Origin: Chloroflexota bacterium
GTDB lineage: Bacteria > Chloroflexota > Anaerolineae > UBA4142
Assembly: GCA_016215025.1 (NCBI GenBank)
Contig: JACRMI010000115.1
Coordinates: forward strand, 32,747 to 96,746
DNA length: 64,000 nucleotides
Direction of reading: 5' to 3'
Shown here piece by piece: positions 8,997 through 18,027 of this stretch. The position numbers and the translations under genes were made by a program. Numbering within the stretch: position 1 is the stretch's first letter; the number at the start of each line of letters is the position of its first letter. A model generated the notes under the pieces. The model searched no databases. It saw only the letters and a list, made by a program, of their open reading frames with translations, and was not told the DNA's origin.

Positions 8997-9727
8997 AGTT
9001 TTGGAATTTCTATCAGCGAGCGTACGACTGCATCGGCATGGACGGCGGGATCGTTCGCGAGCGCGTCGGGAATTTTTTGCCACGCGCGTCCTTCGTTGCG
9101 GTTGATCCAAATCGCTTTCATGTTCGCACGATGCGCGCCGAGAACATCGTACATCGGCGAATCACCCACCATCACAATTTCGGATGGCGATAAATTCCAT
9201 CGATCCGAGACGAGATGAAAAATGCGCGGATCGGGTTTGCGCCAGCGAGGTTCGGATGCGCTGCTCAGAACCGGGGACAGATACGGTCGGAATCCGGACT
9301 GGTCCACTTGGCGATGCACTAGATCGATATCGTCAGCATTCGAAATTAAACCAATCCGCAAACCAAGTTTCGCCAGTTCTTTAATGGTCGGCAGCGCATC
9401 GGGATAAGCGACCCAATGCGATTCGTGATCCTCAAAGAAAACACGCACCGCTTGGGATGCAACACCGTCCATGGAGGGCACGCCGAGCGATGCGTATACT
9501 TGCCGCAATGCGTCTTCGACAGTTTGCTCAACGCCGGTTTCATCCGCTCGCTTCCAGCCGCGCTCGCGCGCCGATTGAAAGAGCGCGGAGAAATTATCTG
9601 GAACTGTGAAACCTTTCGCATTGAGATAAGCAGCGACTTTGCTATAGGCGCTCTGGTTGACAATATTCCAATCGGCGTCATATGTGGTCAACGTCCAGCC
9701 GAGATCAAAGATTACACCTTTTATCAT
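8981..9727 (-). CDS. HAD-superfamily hydrolase
   Basis: A haloacid dehalogenase-type hydrolase of about 248 residues. Motif I is FDLGWTLTTYD: the nucleophile Asp is present, while the usual second Asp is Gly, as in several HAD subfamilies. Motif II is GLISNAD, motif III is the Lys in WRKPDPRIF, and motif IV is MVGDSPMYDVLGA. The cap lies between motifs I and II (about residues 20-100). The likely substrate is a small phosphoester, but nothing specific is visible. Start ATG 9727 is preceded by GACAGGATA; the longer frame to 9787 runs through a repeat and is rejected. The last five codons and the stop are repeat-derived. Confidence 0.88.
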   Translation of the reverse strand: MIKGVIFDLGWTLTTYDADWNIVNQSAYSKVAAYLNAKGFTVPDNFSALFQSARERGWKRADETGVEQTVEDALRQVYASLGVPSMDGVASQAVRVFFEDHESHWVAYPDALPTIKELAKLGLRIGLISNADDIDLVHRQVDQSGFRPYLSPVLSSASEPRWRKPDPRIFHLVSDRWNLSPSEIVMVGDSPMYDVLGAHRANMKAIWINRNEGRAWQKIPDALANDPAVHADAVVRSLIEIPKLVGNW

Positions 9728-9751
9728 TATCCTGTCAAAACCTTTTATCGG

Positions 9752-9817
9752 ACACTGAAAAACACAGAAGAACACAGATGGAAACAAAAATCAGTGTTCG
9801 TCCGTGTTTTTCAGTGT
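9752..9817. repeat. CACAGAA-family palindrome
   Basis: Left arm ACACTGAAAAACAC with a following GAACAC, and right arm GTGTTC followed by GTGTTTTTCAGTGT, around a purine-rich loop. It occupies the whole gap between the HAD gene and the dehydrogenase gene. The same words recur near 22925-22955 and 35857-35933. Confidence 0.78.
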
Positions 9818-9823
9818 TCAATT

Positions 9824-10852
9824 TCAATAGCCAATTTCTCGTTTCACCAAATTCAGTAATTCATCGCCGGCAAGATAGCGGCGAAGGTTTTCGCAGAACA
9901 AATCGGTAGCGCGTTCATCATAATGCGGGGTGGCGCTAGAAACATGCGGTGCGATGATGGCGTTTTCCAGCTTCCACAATTCGCTGGTGGCAGGCAGCGG
10001 TTCTTTTTCGAAAACGTCAAGCCCAGCGCCCGCAATCCAATTTTCTTTTAACGCGCGAATCAACGCCGCTTCGTTGATGATGCTGCCCCGCGCGATGTTC
10101 ACGACATACGAAGTCGGTTTCATCATGCGCAGTTCGCGTTCGTCGATCATGTAATGCGTCTCGTTCGTGAGCGGAGCCGCGACCAAAAGGAAATCGGCTT
10201 GCGACAGCATGTCAGGCAATTGAGTCGGCGTAAACCACACATCGGGCAACGCGCCATCGGGATCGCCGACGCCGGGTTCGGTATAGCCACGATCGCGTCG
10301 TTCGCCGGTGCGCGTCATCGCCATGATGAACATGCCAAAGCCGCGCTTGGCAATGTTGGCAACGTGCCGACCGATGCTGCCGTAACCGATGATGCCGAGC
10401 GTCTTGCCGTGCAGTTCCGTGCCAAGAAAAGTTTTCCAGCGTTCGGTCGTCCATACGCCGCTGTCCTGCATGCGCACCATGCGCGGCACGCGTCGCGCGA
10501 GCGCAATCATGAGCGCAATCGAAAACTCGCCGATGGGAACCGCATGAATGCCGCTCGACGTGGTGATCTTGATGTTGGATTGCAAAATCGGATGTTGGCT
10601 GTTGAGCAAGTGATTGATGCCCGCGCTGTGCAATTGCAGCCATTTTAACTTGGGTGCGATGGACAAGTCACGGGGTGGCATAAAACCATAGAGAATTTCT
10701 TCGTCACCATCGAAAAATTCCCCGGTGTCCATTCCATCCCAATTTTCCTTGACTGACTTTTGGACCACGACGAGGCGCGGCGAGACAGACCGCACTTGGT
10801 TGATCAATTCTTCACTAAATCGAAGCGTCAGCAAAACTTTGATCGATTCCAT
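9824..10852 (-). CDS. D-isomer 2-hydroxyacid dehydrogenase family protein
   Basis: A 342-residue NAD(P)-dependent dehydrogenase of the D-2-hydroxyacid family, which interconverts 2-keto acids and D-2-hydroxyacids. The nucleotide-binding motif is GIIGYGSIGRHV (about residues 150-161). The catalytic triad can be placed at Arg in VNIARGSIINEAAL, Glu in DVFEKEPLP and His in IAPHVSS. An N-terminal flavodoxin-like substrate domain and an insertion after the Rossmann motif (GERRDRGYTEPGVGDPDG, charged and flexible) are visible. The substrate cannot be told. Start ATG 10852 has GCGGAAACCT upstream. It is probably monocistronic or co-transcribed with the HAD gene, because the repeat between them does not end in a T-tract. 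Confidence 0.9.
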   Translation of the reverse strand: MESIKVLLTLRFSEELINQVRSVSPRLVVVQKSVKENWDGMDTGEFFDGDEEILYGFMPPRDLSIAPKLKWLQLHSAGINHLLNSQHPILQSNIKITTSSGIHAVPIGEFSIALMIALARRVPRMVRMQDSGVWTTERWKTFLGTELHGKTLGIIGYGSIGRHVANIAKRGFGMFIMAMTRTGERRDRGYTEPGVGDPDGALPDVWFTPTQLPDMLSQADFLLVAAPLTNETHYMIDERELRMMKPTSYVVNIARGSIINEAALIRALKENWIAGAGLDVFEKEPLPATSELWKLENAIIAPHVSSATPHYDERATDLFCENLRRYLAGDELLNLVKREIGY

Positions 10853-11029
10853 AGGTTTCCGCCTTTTTCTGCGTCGCTCGGTATTATAACGGAAAAGAAA
10901 GCAGCGTGCAAAGCCCTACTATGTGCGGGAAAATGGCTTGATGCAGAAAGTTCAAAAAACCTAATTTTCCGTGGATTTTGATGATTTGAGAGTGGATGGC
11001 TTCAACTACCAATCAATAGGCAAATGAAT

Positions 11030-11121
11030 TCGCGGCAACGACGGCACGAAGCCTGCCGCGGCTTGATGCAAGCCGACCAGGCTAATCCGCGAAGGCGGAT
11101 TTCGTGATCTTGTTGCCGCGA
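11030..11121. repeat. Three-way-junction palindromic element
   Basis: Outer stem of 10 bp (11030-11039 with 11112-11121, core CGCGGCAAC/GTTGCCGCG) encloses two hairpins. The first is 11051-11082 (GCCTG...CAGGC with inner CGGCTT/AAGCCG); the second is 11084-11101 (AATCCGC/GCGGATT). It occupies the gap between the dehydrogenase promoter region and the GNAT gene end. No gene is seen in it, and its function is unknown. Confidence 0.65.
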
Positions 11122-11136
11122 TTTCAATCGCTTGTT

Positions 11137-12651
11137 TCACCGATTTCGATACGCCGCCAGATTCTGATATAACTTCATGCCGAGGCGGGGATAACGGTCG
11201 CAGAGATCAGTCAATTGAGTGCGCGTGAGTGTGAGCAGACGCGTGCTTTCACGTGCTTTGGGTTGAATCGTATCGAGTTGACCAAAGACAATGTCAGGAT
11301 TTACGCATCCGCCGGTGCTGATCGTTTGATCGGCATGTTCCACCGAACCCGCCAACACGATATACAACGCGTTGGGGTCGAGCACTGTGCCTGGAGCAGG
11401 CGTCAGTTCTTCGCTGGCGCATTGGAAGAGGTACGCTTCGAGTGGCGTGAATCCTCTGAGTGTAGCCGTATTCAGCGACGGCAATTTTTTCATGCGCTCG
11501 GCTGAAGCGCGCTCGAATGCCGGCGCGACAACGTCAAAGTAATCACGCGACGGTTCAGTCAATTCCAGTGGTCCCAAATCCCAGGGGATATTCAATTTAA
11601 TCATGCGCACGACGTCGGGACGATAGGTGTTGTGGAACACCATCCCGGGCACGTAAGCGGCGGGCAAGAATCCCATATCAAACAAGGTTTGTTGAATCGT
11701 CGGGCTAGATGCATTGACATCGCATTCGATCAATTGCGCTTGATGCACTTGCTCGGCTTGCTCAACGGCAAAACGCAAGAGACTACCCTTGATGACATTT
11801 TCTTGCGCGATCATTTCGGTGATGCGCACGTTTTGATCGTGTTCTGAATAGAAATAGCCGATCGCGCCCAGGGTTCGTTCACCTTCTGAGGCCACAAAGT
11901 ACGCCGTGCGCTGCGCTGCCAAGGAGGGCATGCCTTGATCGATATGCATGCTGCCGAAAATTTCTGGATCGACTAGACGTCCTTGCTCGATCTTGAGCAA
12001 GCGAATCAAGGAACTGCCCGTCATTGGCGCGATACTGACTGCCAGATCGATGGGATAACTGCGGACATTGTCGCGAACTGTGACGGTTTCGTTTAGCTCC
12101 AAGTTGCTCAACGAGCGTCGAGCGAGCGGCGCGACAGCGGGAATCACTTCGGCGCTGCTGGGGTGACGCAAGTTGCGACCGTTGCCAAAGAGTTGTCCGC
12201 TCAATACGAAACTTTCGCGCCACGACATCTTGTACGACATCGGCAAAAATCCAACGGGGACCAATCCGATATTGTCGCAAATCTTTTGCGTTTTGGGATG
12301 CACCGTGCGCGCTTCGGCGAATGCAAACTCGACGCGCTCATCCGACGCATCGACGAGTGCCGTGAGCATTTGCCGGCCCAGCCCTTTGCCGCCGACGTTC
12401 GGATCGACGACCAAGCGTCCGATTTCGCCGATCTGATCGTTGTAATCGCCAAAGTTCAGAATGCACGCACCCGATGCGACGATGCAGCCATTCTCTTCCA
12501 TGACGAGCCAAAGGATGTTGTCGGAGTAGATGCCGCGCTTGACCCACTGTGGATCGTAAAACTCGGGGATGGCGTAATCGTCGCCATAGTTGGCGCGAAA
12601 CAGTTGGATGACCTGCTCGATGTCTTGTTCTTGAATCGGACGAATGTTCAC
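11137..12651 (-). CDS. GNAT acetyltransferase-like protein with C-terminal cNMP-binding-like domain
   Basis: A protein of about 504 residues with three parts. Residues 1-150 are a GNAT fold with the acetyl-CoA loop DPNVGGKGLGRQML. A middle region (about 215-355) resembles a second GNAT-like fold without a clear acetyl-CoA motif. The last 110 residues (PLEAYLFQC... to YRNR) resemble a cyclic-nucleotide-binding beta-barrel followed by a helix, as at the end of the ABC ATPase at 18024. Substrate and ligand are unknown. I prefer GTG at 12651 because GGAGG lies 5 bases upstream; ATG 12663 and TTG 12669 are also in frame. The gene stands alone between repeat-filled gaps. Confidence 0.78.
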   Translation of the reverse strand: MNIRPIQEQDIEQVIQLFRANYGDDYAIPEFYDPQWVKRGIYSDNILWLVMEENGCIVASGACILNFGDYNDQIGEIGRLVVDPNVGGKGLGRQMLTALVDASDERVEFAFAEARTVHPKTQKICDNIGLVPVGFLPMSYKMSWRESFVLSGQLFGNGRNLRHPSSAEVIPAVAPLARRSLSNLELNETVTVRDNVRSYPIDLAVSIAPMTGSSLIRLLKIEQGRLVDPEIFGSMHIDQGMPSLAAQRTAYFVASEGERTLGAIGYFYSEHDQNVRITEMIAQENVIKGSLLRFAVEQAEQVHQAQLIECDVNASSPTIQQTLFDMGFLPAAYVPGMVFHNTYRPDVVRMIKLNIPWDLGPLELTEPSRDYFDVVAPAFERASAERMKKLPSLNTATLRGFTPLEAYLFQCASEELTPAPGTVLDPNALYIVLAGSVEHADQTISTGGCVNPDIVFGQLDTIQPKARESTRLLTLTRTQLTDLCDRYPRLGMKLYQNLAAYRNR

Positions 12652-12679
12652 GGTTGCCTCCATCAGCAAAAGATTGATT

Positions 12680-12815
12680 GCCCACGAATCTACGCTAGTC
12701 TTTGCGGAGCGAAGAATCTCTCATTTCGGAAGATTGAGACGCTCCGCGTTCGCTCCGCTCAGAATGACAAATGAATTTTTTATTCGTGCTGATTCGCGAG
12801 ATTAGCGGGAGAACT
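12680..12815. repeat. Nested palindromic repeats
   Basis: An inner GTC...GAC element of the GTCATTCTGAGCGGAGCG family (12698-12768) carries GGAGCGAAGAATCTC and its partner GAGACGCTCC near the ends. It is flanked by halves of a second element: CCCACGAATCTACGCTAG (12681-12698) and ATTCGTGCTGATTCGCGAG (12781-12799). This looks like one repeat inserted into another. It lies just upstream of the GNAT gene at 11137-12651. Confidence 0.68.
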
Positions 12816-12816
12816 T

Positions 12817-14055
12817 TCAATCATCCGGTACGAGCGATTTGATAACTTGCATATCCATGACCGGCATCCAGCCGTACAAGTATGCTTTGCCGTACTCTTT
12901 GAATCCGTACTTGCTTACAACACGCCGGGACATTGGCTCGGCGTGAATCATGGCGACATTGTAACCGCGTTCATGCGCAACCTCTAATCTTTTGCGAAGC
13001 AATGTCGAATAAATTCGTTGGCCGCGATATTCCGGTAGCGTGGACGCACCACCCAGGTACGCGATGCCGGTGCTGAGAATCACGCGCGAGTCGGCGACTG
13101 GTTTTCCGTTCAAGCGCGCCAGAAAACCGATTTCATTTTCGCGCGCTTTGGCGTCTTTTGCGCGCTCGAAAAAATTCGGGCGACGCGCGTCGATCTGTTC
13201 TTTCGTCCAGTTGAAACACGTGCCGACGATCTGCAACCTGGCTTCAATCGCCTCATCGTTCCTGCCGTCGATGAGTTCGATTTTGATATCTGGGTTCGTC
13301 GGAATATCCAGATTGTCCAAGCCGACGCGCGCCATCAATGCTTGATCGCCCGCTAGCACCAACCCATGTCGATCAAGGCGTTCACGCAAATCGCTGGGCG
13401 AATCGAACGGATTGACCATCCAATGAAATCCAAGGTTGCGCTGCCGATGGTAGTCGATAATTTCTTGGATTTTGGCATCCGCTTCTTCGGCGCTCCACTT
13501 CGTCTGCCCCACACCGTTGCTGCCGGGATGCGCATCGCCACTGCCGCCCATCCAGCCGCGCATTCCGCCCGCACCGGCATAGTTCATTGGAACCGATTCA
13601 CGCACATCATAACTGTTTTGCCAGGACTCGAATAATTGACATACTTGCGCGGCGCTGACATTCGCGGGCGCGATCCAACCTTTGCGGCGTGCGCTGGGAA
13701 AGGGCGCGGGACAATACAGATCGATGCTTTCGATTTGGTCATCTTTGAGTTTGAGAAACGCGCTGCGGTTGTGTTCGACGTACGCCGCGTTTTCGGTCGC
13801 TTGAATCCGAAATTCGACGGCGATGCGATCTTGGGTTGCAGCACTCGACAGTAATTCGATGGTCGCGTCATTCCAAGCCGACCATTCAGCGATCAGAAAT
13901 TGGATGACCAGGTTGCGTGGTCGCGCGACACGCAATCCATTTGGATTCCAAACGCGAATGCCAACCATCGGCTGCAAAATGCGCTCGTAGAGAATTGGAT
14001 CGTTGGACGATAGCGCGTTTATCCAGTCACGTGCGATGGGGTTGGGATCACTCAT
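12817..14055 (-). CDS. GNAT acetyltransferase with N-terminal SnoaL-like domain
   Basis: A protein of about 412 residues. The first 125 residues resemble a SnoaL/NTF2-like fold (ARDWINALSSNDPILYERIL start, polar barrel). The C-terminal 150 residues are a GNAT domain with the acetyl-CoA loop LPEYRGQRIYSTLLRKRL and a terminal VSKYGFKEYGKAYLYGW segment. In between lies a helical region with a Gly-rich stretch. The target of acetylation is unknown. Start ATG 14055 follows a good GGAGGCACT; the longer open frame to 14229 only runs through the end of the HlyD gene. Independent transcription is likely, since a strong terminator lies upstream at 14147-14180. Confidence 0.85.
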   Translation of the reverse strand: MSDPNPIARDWINALSSNDPILYERILQPMVGIRVWNPNGLRVARPRNLVIQFLIAEWSAWNDATIELLSSAATQDRIAVEFRIQATENAAYVEHNRSAFLKLKDDQIESIDLYCPAPFPSARRKGWIAPANVSAAQVCQLFESWQNSYDVRESVPMNYAGAGGMRGWMGGSGDAHPGSNGVGQTKWSAEEADAKIQEIIDYHRQRNLGFHWMVNPFDSPSDLRERLDRHGLVLAGDQALMARVGLDNLDIPTNPDIKIELIDGRNDEAIEARLQIVGTCFNWTKEQIDARRPNFFERAKDAKARENEIGFLARLNGKPVADSRVILSTGIAYLGGASTLPEYRGQRIYSTLLRKRLEVAHERGYNVAMIHAEPMSRRVVSKYGFKEYGKAYLYGWMPVMDMQVIKSLVPDD

Positions 14056-14114
14056 AGTGCCTCCGTAATCGCTCAATGTTATACAAGCATCGTGGTTAGG
14101 TGTCAAGAAGAACC

Positions 14115-14141
14115 GTAGGGCAAATTTCCAATTTGCCCTAC
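14115..14141. repeat. GTAGG...CCTAC palindrome
   Basis: Perfect 11-bp arms GTAGGGCAAAT (14115-14125) and ATTTGCCCTAC (14131-14141). It shares the GTAGG/CCTAC ends with elements at 31363, 33012, 35113, 40506 and 43361, although the inner stem sequence differs in each. Confidence 0.78.
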
Positions 14142-14146
14142 AAAAT

Positions 14147-14180
14147 AAAACAGGTTTCTCGTTTTTGAGAAACCTGTTTT
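14147..14180 (-). terminator. Rho-independent terminator after the HlyD gene
   Basis: Perfect 14-bp stem AAAACAGGTTTCTC/GAGAAACCTGTTTT with a 6-base loop, ending in a T-run on the minus strand. It sits 7 bases past the HlyD-like stop codon and is near symmetric, so it could work in both directions. Confidence 0.88.
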
Positions 14181-14186
14181 CGTAAG

Positions 14187-15314
14187 TTACTGATTCTTGT
14201 TGATGCTGACCTTTGCCGTCATGTTCCACCGCAGGCGCGGGTCTTGCTTGTCGAGCTTGATAACCAATGTATAAACAATGTCGCCTTGCTTGTTATCGCC
14301 AAAACCTTTGATGTTCGCGACCTTGCCGGTCAATTCCATTTCCGGTATCGCATCGAAAGTAAGCGTCGCGGGATCGCCTTCTTTCACGTTGACGACGTTT
14401 AGTTCAGTGAGGTCCGTCGTTTCAACTTGCATGTTCGATACATCGGCGAGACGAATGACCGGCGTGCCGACGACGGCTTGTTCGCCAGGTCTTACATCGA
14501 CGGAAGCAATGGTGCCATCGAACGGCGCGACCAATTTGGTGCGACTTGATTGCTCGGCGGCTAGATCGCGGGCGGCTTGCGCGGCTTTGACATTCGCTTC
14601 CGCAGCGGCGAGATCATCCACGTTGGGCGTCAATTTGGCCAACTGATTCTTCGCAGTCGAAATGGCTGCAAGCGCTTGTTGGATTTGCGCGTCGGAGGGA
14701 TTCAGTTTGCTGTTCAAAGCGGTCTGTGCTGTTTGCAGATCGATGTAGGCGTTTTGCAATTGCACGCGCTGTGGCAACATGCCCGCATACGGATTGGTGT
14801 CACCGCCGGTTTGGTCGTACGCGGCTTGCGCTTGCTTGACGGCTGCGTCCGCCTTGTCGACGCTCGCTTTGAGAGCCGCCACATCGTTTGGATCCGGCTT
14901 GATCAACTTGTCGTACGTGGTCTGCGCCGATTTCAACGACTGTTGTGCCGCTGCTAAATCCTCGGCGGTTGGTCCCTTTTTCAATTGGTTCAGTTTGATC
15001 TGTGCCGACAAAAGATTGGCATCGGCTTGTGCGAGCGACAATTCGAGTTGTTTAGAATCGAGCTGCGCGAGCACGTCGCCTTTTTTAATTTGTGAGCCGA
15101 CCGAAACCGGAACTAGGGTTACGAGACCGCTCGATTGAAAACCCAACGCGGCATTCGGCGACGGAATGACTTTGCCTTCCGCCACGATCTTGCCACTCGA
15201 CTTGACTGCGGACAAAGTCGGCTTGGGTTGCGGCGTAGGCGTGGGAGCCGCCGAACACGCGATGACGTTGATCGCGACGAACATCAAAACAAAAGCGACG
15301 ATTACCTTTTTCAT
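14187..15314 (-). CDS. HlyD/RND-type periplasmic adaptor lipoprotein
   Basis: A membrane-fusion (adaptor) protein of about 375 residues that would link an inner-membrane ABC permease to an outer envelope component. MKKVIVAFVLMFVAINVIAC is a lipoprotein signal with Cys20. Half-lipoyl segments flank a long alanine/glutamine-rich coiled coil (about residues 80-250), with the second half at LVAPFDGTIASVDVRPGEQ. A beta-barrel domain follows. The start ATG 15314 has CAAGGAG upstream. It follows the FtsX permease gene in the same direction, but a strong promoter in the gap gives it its own transcription start. With the ATPase/permease pair it makes a MacA/MacB-like set. Confidence 0.9.
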   Translation of the reverse strand: MKKVIVAFVLMFVAINVIACSAAPTPTPQPKPTLSAVKSSGKIVAEGKVIPSPNAALGFQSSGLVTLVPVSVGSQIKKGDVLAQLDSKQLELSLAQADANLLSAQIKLNQLKKGPTAEDLAAAQQSLKSAQTTYDKLIKPDPNDVAALKASVDKADAAVKQAQAAYDQTGGDTNPYAGMLPQRVQLQNAYIDLQTAQTALNSKLNPSDAQIQQALAAISTAKNQLAKLTPNVDDLAAAEANVKAAQAARDLAAEQSSRTKLVAPFDGTIASVDVRPGEQAVVGTPVIRLADVSNMQVETTDLTELNVVNVKEGDPATLTFDAIPEMELTGKVANIKGFGDNKQGDIVYTLVIKLDKQDPRLRWNMTAKVSINKNQ

Positions 15315-15355
15315 TTTTATCTCCTTGTGGTGCGATGGTTTCTTATTCACCTTCT

Positions 15356-15431
15356 GTCATTTTGAGCAAAGCGAGAAATCTCACCATCTCCAAAGCAAGA
15401 GATTTCTCGTCGCATTGCTCCTCGAAATGAC
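15356..15431. repeat. GTCATTTCGAGC-family palindrome in the HlyD leader
   Basis: About 76 bp with ends GTCATTTTGAGC and GCTCCTCGAAATGAC and an inner pair AGAAATCTC/GAGATTTCTC. It lies in the 5-prime untranslated leader of the HlyD gene, between its promoter and start codon, so it would form a large hairpin in the mRNA. Confidence 0.82.
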
Positions 15432-15443
15432 ATATTGGATAAA

Positions 15444-15472
15444 ACTATACTACTAGTTACTAGATTTGTCAA
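15444..15472 (-). promoter_or_regulatory. Sigma-70-type promoter of the HlyD gene
   Basis: On the minus strand, -35 TTGACA (15472-15467) and -10 TATAGT (15449-15444) are separated by exactly 17 bp. The spacer contains the inverted repeat CTAGTAACTAG, a plausible operator that would be occluded by RNA polymerase. The transcript would start near 15437 and carry a leader of about 120 bases. Confidence 0.75.
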
Positions 15473-15576
15473 AAGGACAACGCATTCAGAAAAAAACGAA
15501 TGCGTCACGTAGATTGAGACTCGCAGTGGTCAGAATCAGAAAAAATTCGTGTGTTTCCCACTTTGTCGTTGTCCCT

Positions 15577-18027
15577 TTACTCGTATGCCAAAATCTCTCG
15601 CACGGTCAGCCGCGATGCGTTGAACGCAGGCAAGAAACTCGCCAGTGCCGACAAAATCGTGACGATGATGAACCACGCGACGATACCTTCCATCGAAACT
15701 GAGTAACTCAACGGCAGTTGGAAGATGGCATTGCCAACCAGATCGCTGAATGCTTGACTGAGTGGGAAAGATAGCAATGCGGCGATCATCGCGCTCAGCA
15801 ATCCGATAAACACGCCTTCAGCGAGAACGATGTTACGTACTGCGCCATTGGATGCGCCTACTGCGCGCATAACGCCAATCTCGCGGGTGCGTTCCAAGAC
15901 ATTGAGTGACATGGTTCCCATCAAGCCCAGCCCGCCGACGGCGGCCATCAAAACGGCCATGACCATCAGCAGTACGCTGATGATGGTGAAAAAGATTTCG
16001 TTGTTGTCGCGAATCTGTCCGCTTGTCATCGAGCCAGCCGTGGCGCGCATTCCGACGATTCTATAATTTTCTTCCAGCGCCTGCATGATCTGCGCTTGCG
16101 ACGCGCTGTCGTGTTTCGTCGTATTGACTTGAACGCTTTGAGCGCGTCCGACCTGTCCGATGGCGCGGACATAGTACGGATAGTTGACGTACGCGACGCC
16201 GATGCCGGCGCTAAATCCAACGACGCGCACGGTTCCTACGATTTGCCAGGTGGTCTCGCGTCCCTGAATTTTTAACGTCAATTCGTCGCCGATTTTTAGG
16301 TCTTTTTCCGCGCGTTGAACATCAGTGCTGATGACGATGGCGTTTTCGTCTTGCGGTGATAACCAACGGCCCTCGAGGACCGTCGGTTCCACCATAGTTG
16401 TGCCCGGCGGCGGCGCAAACAACAACAGCGTATCACTTTCGCTGTCGTCGGCGCGAATGCGGCGCGGGCTGCTATCCATGCCCCACGATTCGACGCGGGT
16501 CACGCCGGGGGTTTGCTTGGCGATCTCTTCGATCACGTCGGTGCGATATGGATGCTCGAACGGAATCAGGACGTCGAATGCCCAATACTTGAAGACGTCG
16601 TCGAGCGTTTGGTACATCGATTGGCGCACGGTCAGCACCGACATGAAGATGGTACCGCCCAGGATCAGCGTAAGCATCGTCAGCAACAAGCGCGTCTTGC
16701 GCCGAAAGGTATTGCGGAACGAGAGCATCATTGGGCGCGAGAGTCCGCGCACTTTTTCCAGCAAGCGATCCGTGATACCGAGCTTCATCTGACCCTTGCC
16801 CAAGCCGTAATCGCTCATCGCTTCGCGAACTGACACGCGGGTACCGGAGAAAATCGGGAAGAGCGCCGCGAACAACGGGATCAATAATCCGATAACAATT
16901 TCGACGATGAGAATATTCGTCGGCAAACTAAAGTCCGGAAAATCGACGTTGACGAAACCCGCCAGGTATTGACTGAGTTGACCTGCGGTATAGGCGGCGC
17001 TGGGTATGGCAATGATGAGTGCCATGATGCCGAACAAGAGCACCGTGATAAGATACATCCCCACGATTTGCCGCGTGCGTCCGCCAATCGCTTTCATGAT
17101 GCCGATCTGCCGAACTTGTTGCGCGAGCAAAGCGGTGATCGTGTTAATCACGAGAAAGCCGCTGAGAATCAATGCGCCAAAGCCGAGCAGGTTCAGAATC
17201 AAAAGCAAGCCGTTGAAAATATCCTGGATCGGATGTTTGCCCGGTTCAGGAACGGTGAAGGTCACCGTTCGCCCGCCGGATTGGAGTTTGTTCTTGATCT
17301 GGTTTGCCACATCGGTGATGTGTTCTTTGTTCAACTTGTCGTCGGAGACCGTAATCATCAACTGGTCCATGTTGCGCGAGCCGGTCAGCCATTCGAGCGT
17401 ATCCATCGTAATATAACCGTACGAGTACGACACGAATGGTGCAGGCGCGAACACGGTTTCCTTGGCGAGCCCCGCGACCTTCAGGTCGCGGATTTGCCCA
17501 CCCGCCGACAGTTGCACCTCGATATTTTTTCCAACTTCGAGTCCTGCGGGTACAAGTCCTGGCACGAGCAAGGACGAACGTTCCAGAACGACCGCATGAT
17601 CCGGCGGCGGCCAGGTTCCACGCTCGCCATGAAACTCAGGCGCGGCATCGTACGCGCCTTGCGGTTTGACTTTATTGATCTTGATATCGTCGAAATCGGA
17701 AATGGCGAAGAGCAAAAAGTTCTTCCACTCGTTCTCGCCCATCCGCAAGCGGACGATAATCAGCGAGCGGCCTTCCACGTCTTGAACGCCCGGCATTCGG
17801 CGCACGGTATCGAGCAGCGTGTCGTCGAACGCGCCGGGATAGATCGTCGCCGCGGCGGGATTGGCTTTGGGATAATTGACGATCAATTCTTGTGAGACAA
17901 TCGAAAATGTATGCGACACTGCGCCCACGGCGAACACGCCGACGGCAATCGAGAGCACGACGAGGAGCGTGCGCATCTTGTTACCCCACAAGTCGCGCAA
18001 AACTTTTTTCCAGCGTGGCGCAATCAT
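15577..18027 (-). CDS. ABC transporter permease with two FtsX domains (MacB-like)
   Basis: An 816-residue permease. Helix 1 (MRTLLVVLSIAVGVFAVGAV) precedes a large extracytoplasmic domain, then three helices of the first FtsX core (about residues 280-400, including QIGIMKAIGGRTRQIVGMYL). A second set follows: helix near 435-460, another extracytoplasmic domain, and the terminal FtsX core (REIGVMRAVGASNGAV). This duplicated layout is typical of MacB/LolC-type permeases that move lipids, peptides or drugs by mechanotransmission. Start ATG 18027 overlaps the ATPase stop as ATGA, so the two are coupled. The HlyD-type adaptor downstream is the probable partner. Confidence 0.92.
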   Translation of the reverse strand: MIAPRWKKVLRDLWGNKMRTLLVVLSIAVGVFAVGAVSHTFSIVSQELIVNYPKANPAAATIYPGAFDDTLLDTVRRMPGVQDVEGRSLIIVRLRMGENEWKNFLLFAISDFDDIKINKVKPQGAYDAAPEFHGERGTWPPPDHAVVLERSSLLVPGLVPAGLEVGKNIEVQLSAGGQIRDLKVAGLAKETVFAPAPFVSYSYGYITMDTLEWLTGSRNMDQLMITVSDDKLNKEHITDVANQIKNKLQSGGRTVTFTVPEPGKHPIQDIFNGLLLILNLLGFGALILSGFLVINTITALLAQQVRQIGIMKAIGGRTRQIVGMYLITVLLFGIMALIIAIPSAAYTAGQLSQYLAGFVNVDFPDFSLPTNILIVEIVIGLLIPLFAALFPIFSGTRVSVREAMSDYGLGKGQMKLGITDRLLEKVRGLSRPMMLSFRNTFRRKTRLLLTMLTLILGGTIFMSVLTVRQSMYQTLDDVFKYWAFDVLIPFEHPYRTDVIEEIAKQTPGVTRVESWGMDSSPRRIRADDSESDTLLLFAPPPGTTMVEPTVLEGRWLSPQDENAIVISTDVQRAEKDLKIGDELTLKIQGRETTWQIVGTVRVVGFSAGIGVAYVNYPYYVRAIGQVGRAQSVQVNTTKHDSASQAQIMQALEENYRIVGMRATAGSMTSGQIRDNNEIFFTIISVLLMVMAVLMAAVGGLGLMGTMSLNVLERTREIGVMRAVGASNGAVRNIVLAEGVFIGLLSAMIAALLSFPLSQAFSDLVGNAIFQLPLSYSVSMEGIVAWFIIVTILSALASFLPAFNASRLTVREILAYE

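Noticed and set aside
16969..17895. 308-codon plus-strand frame opposite the FtsX permease
   Set aside because: Antisense shadow; the product has no domain features and is rich in His/Arg typical of complementary-strand translation.
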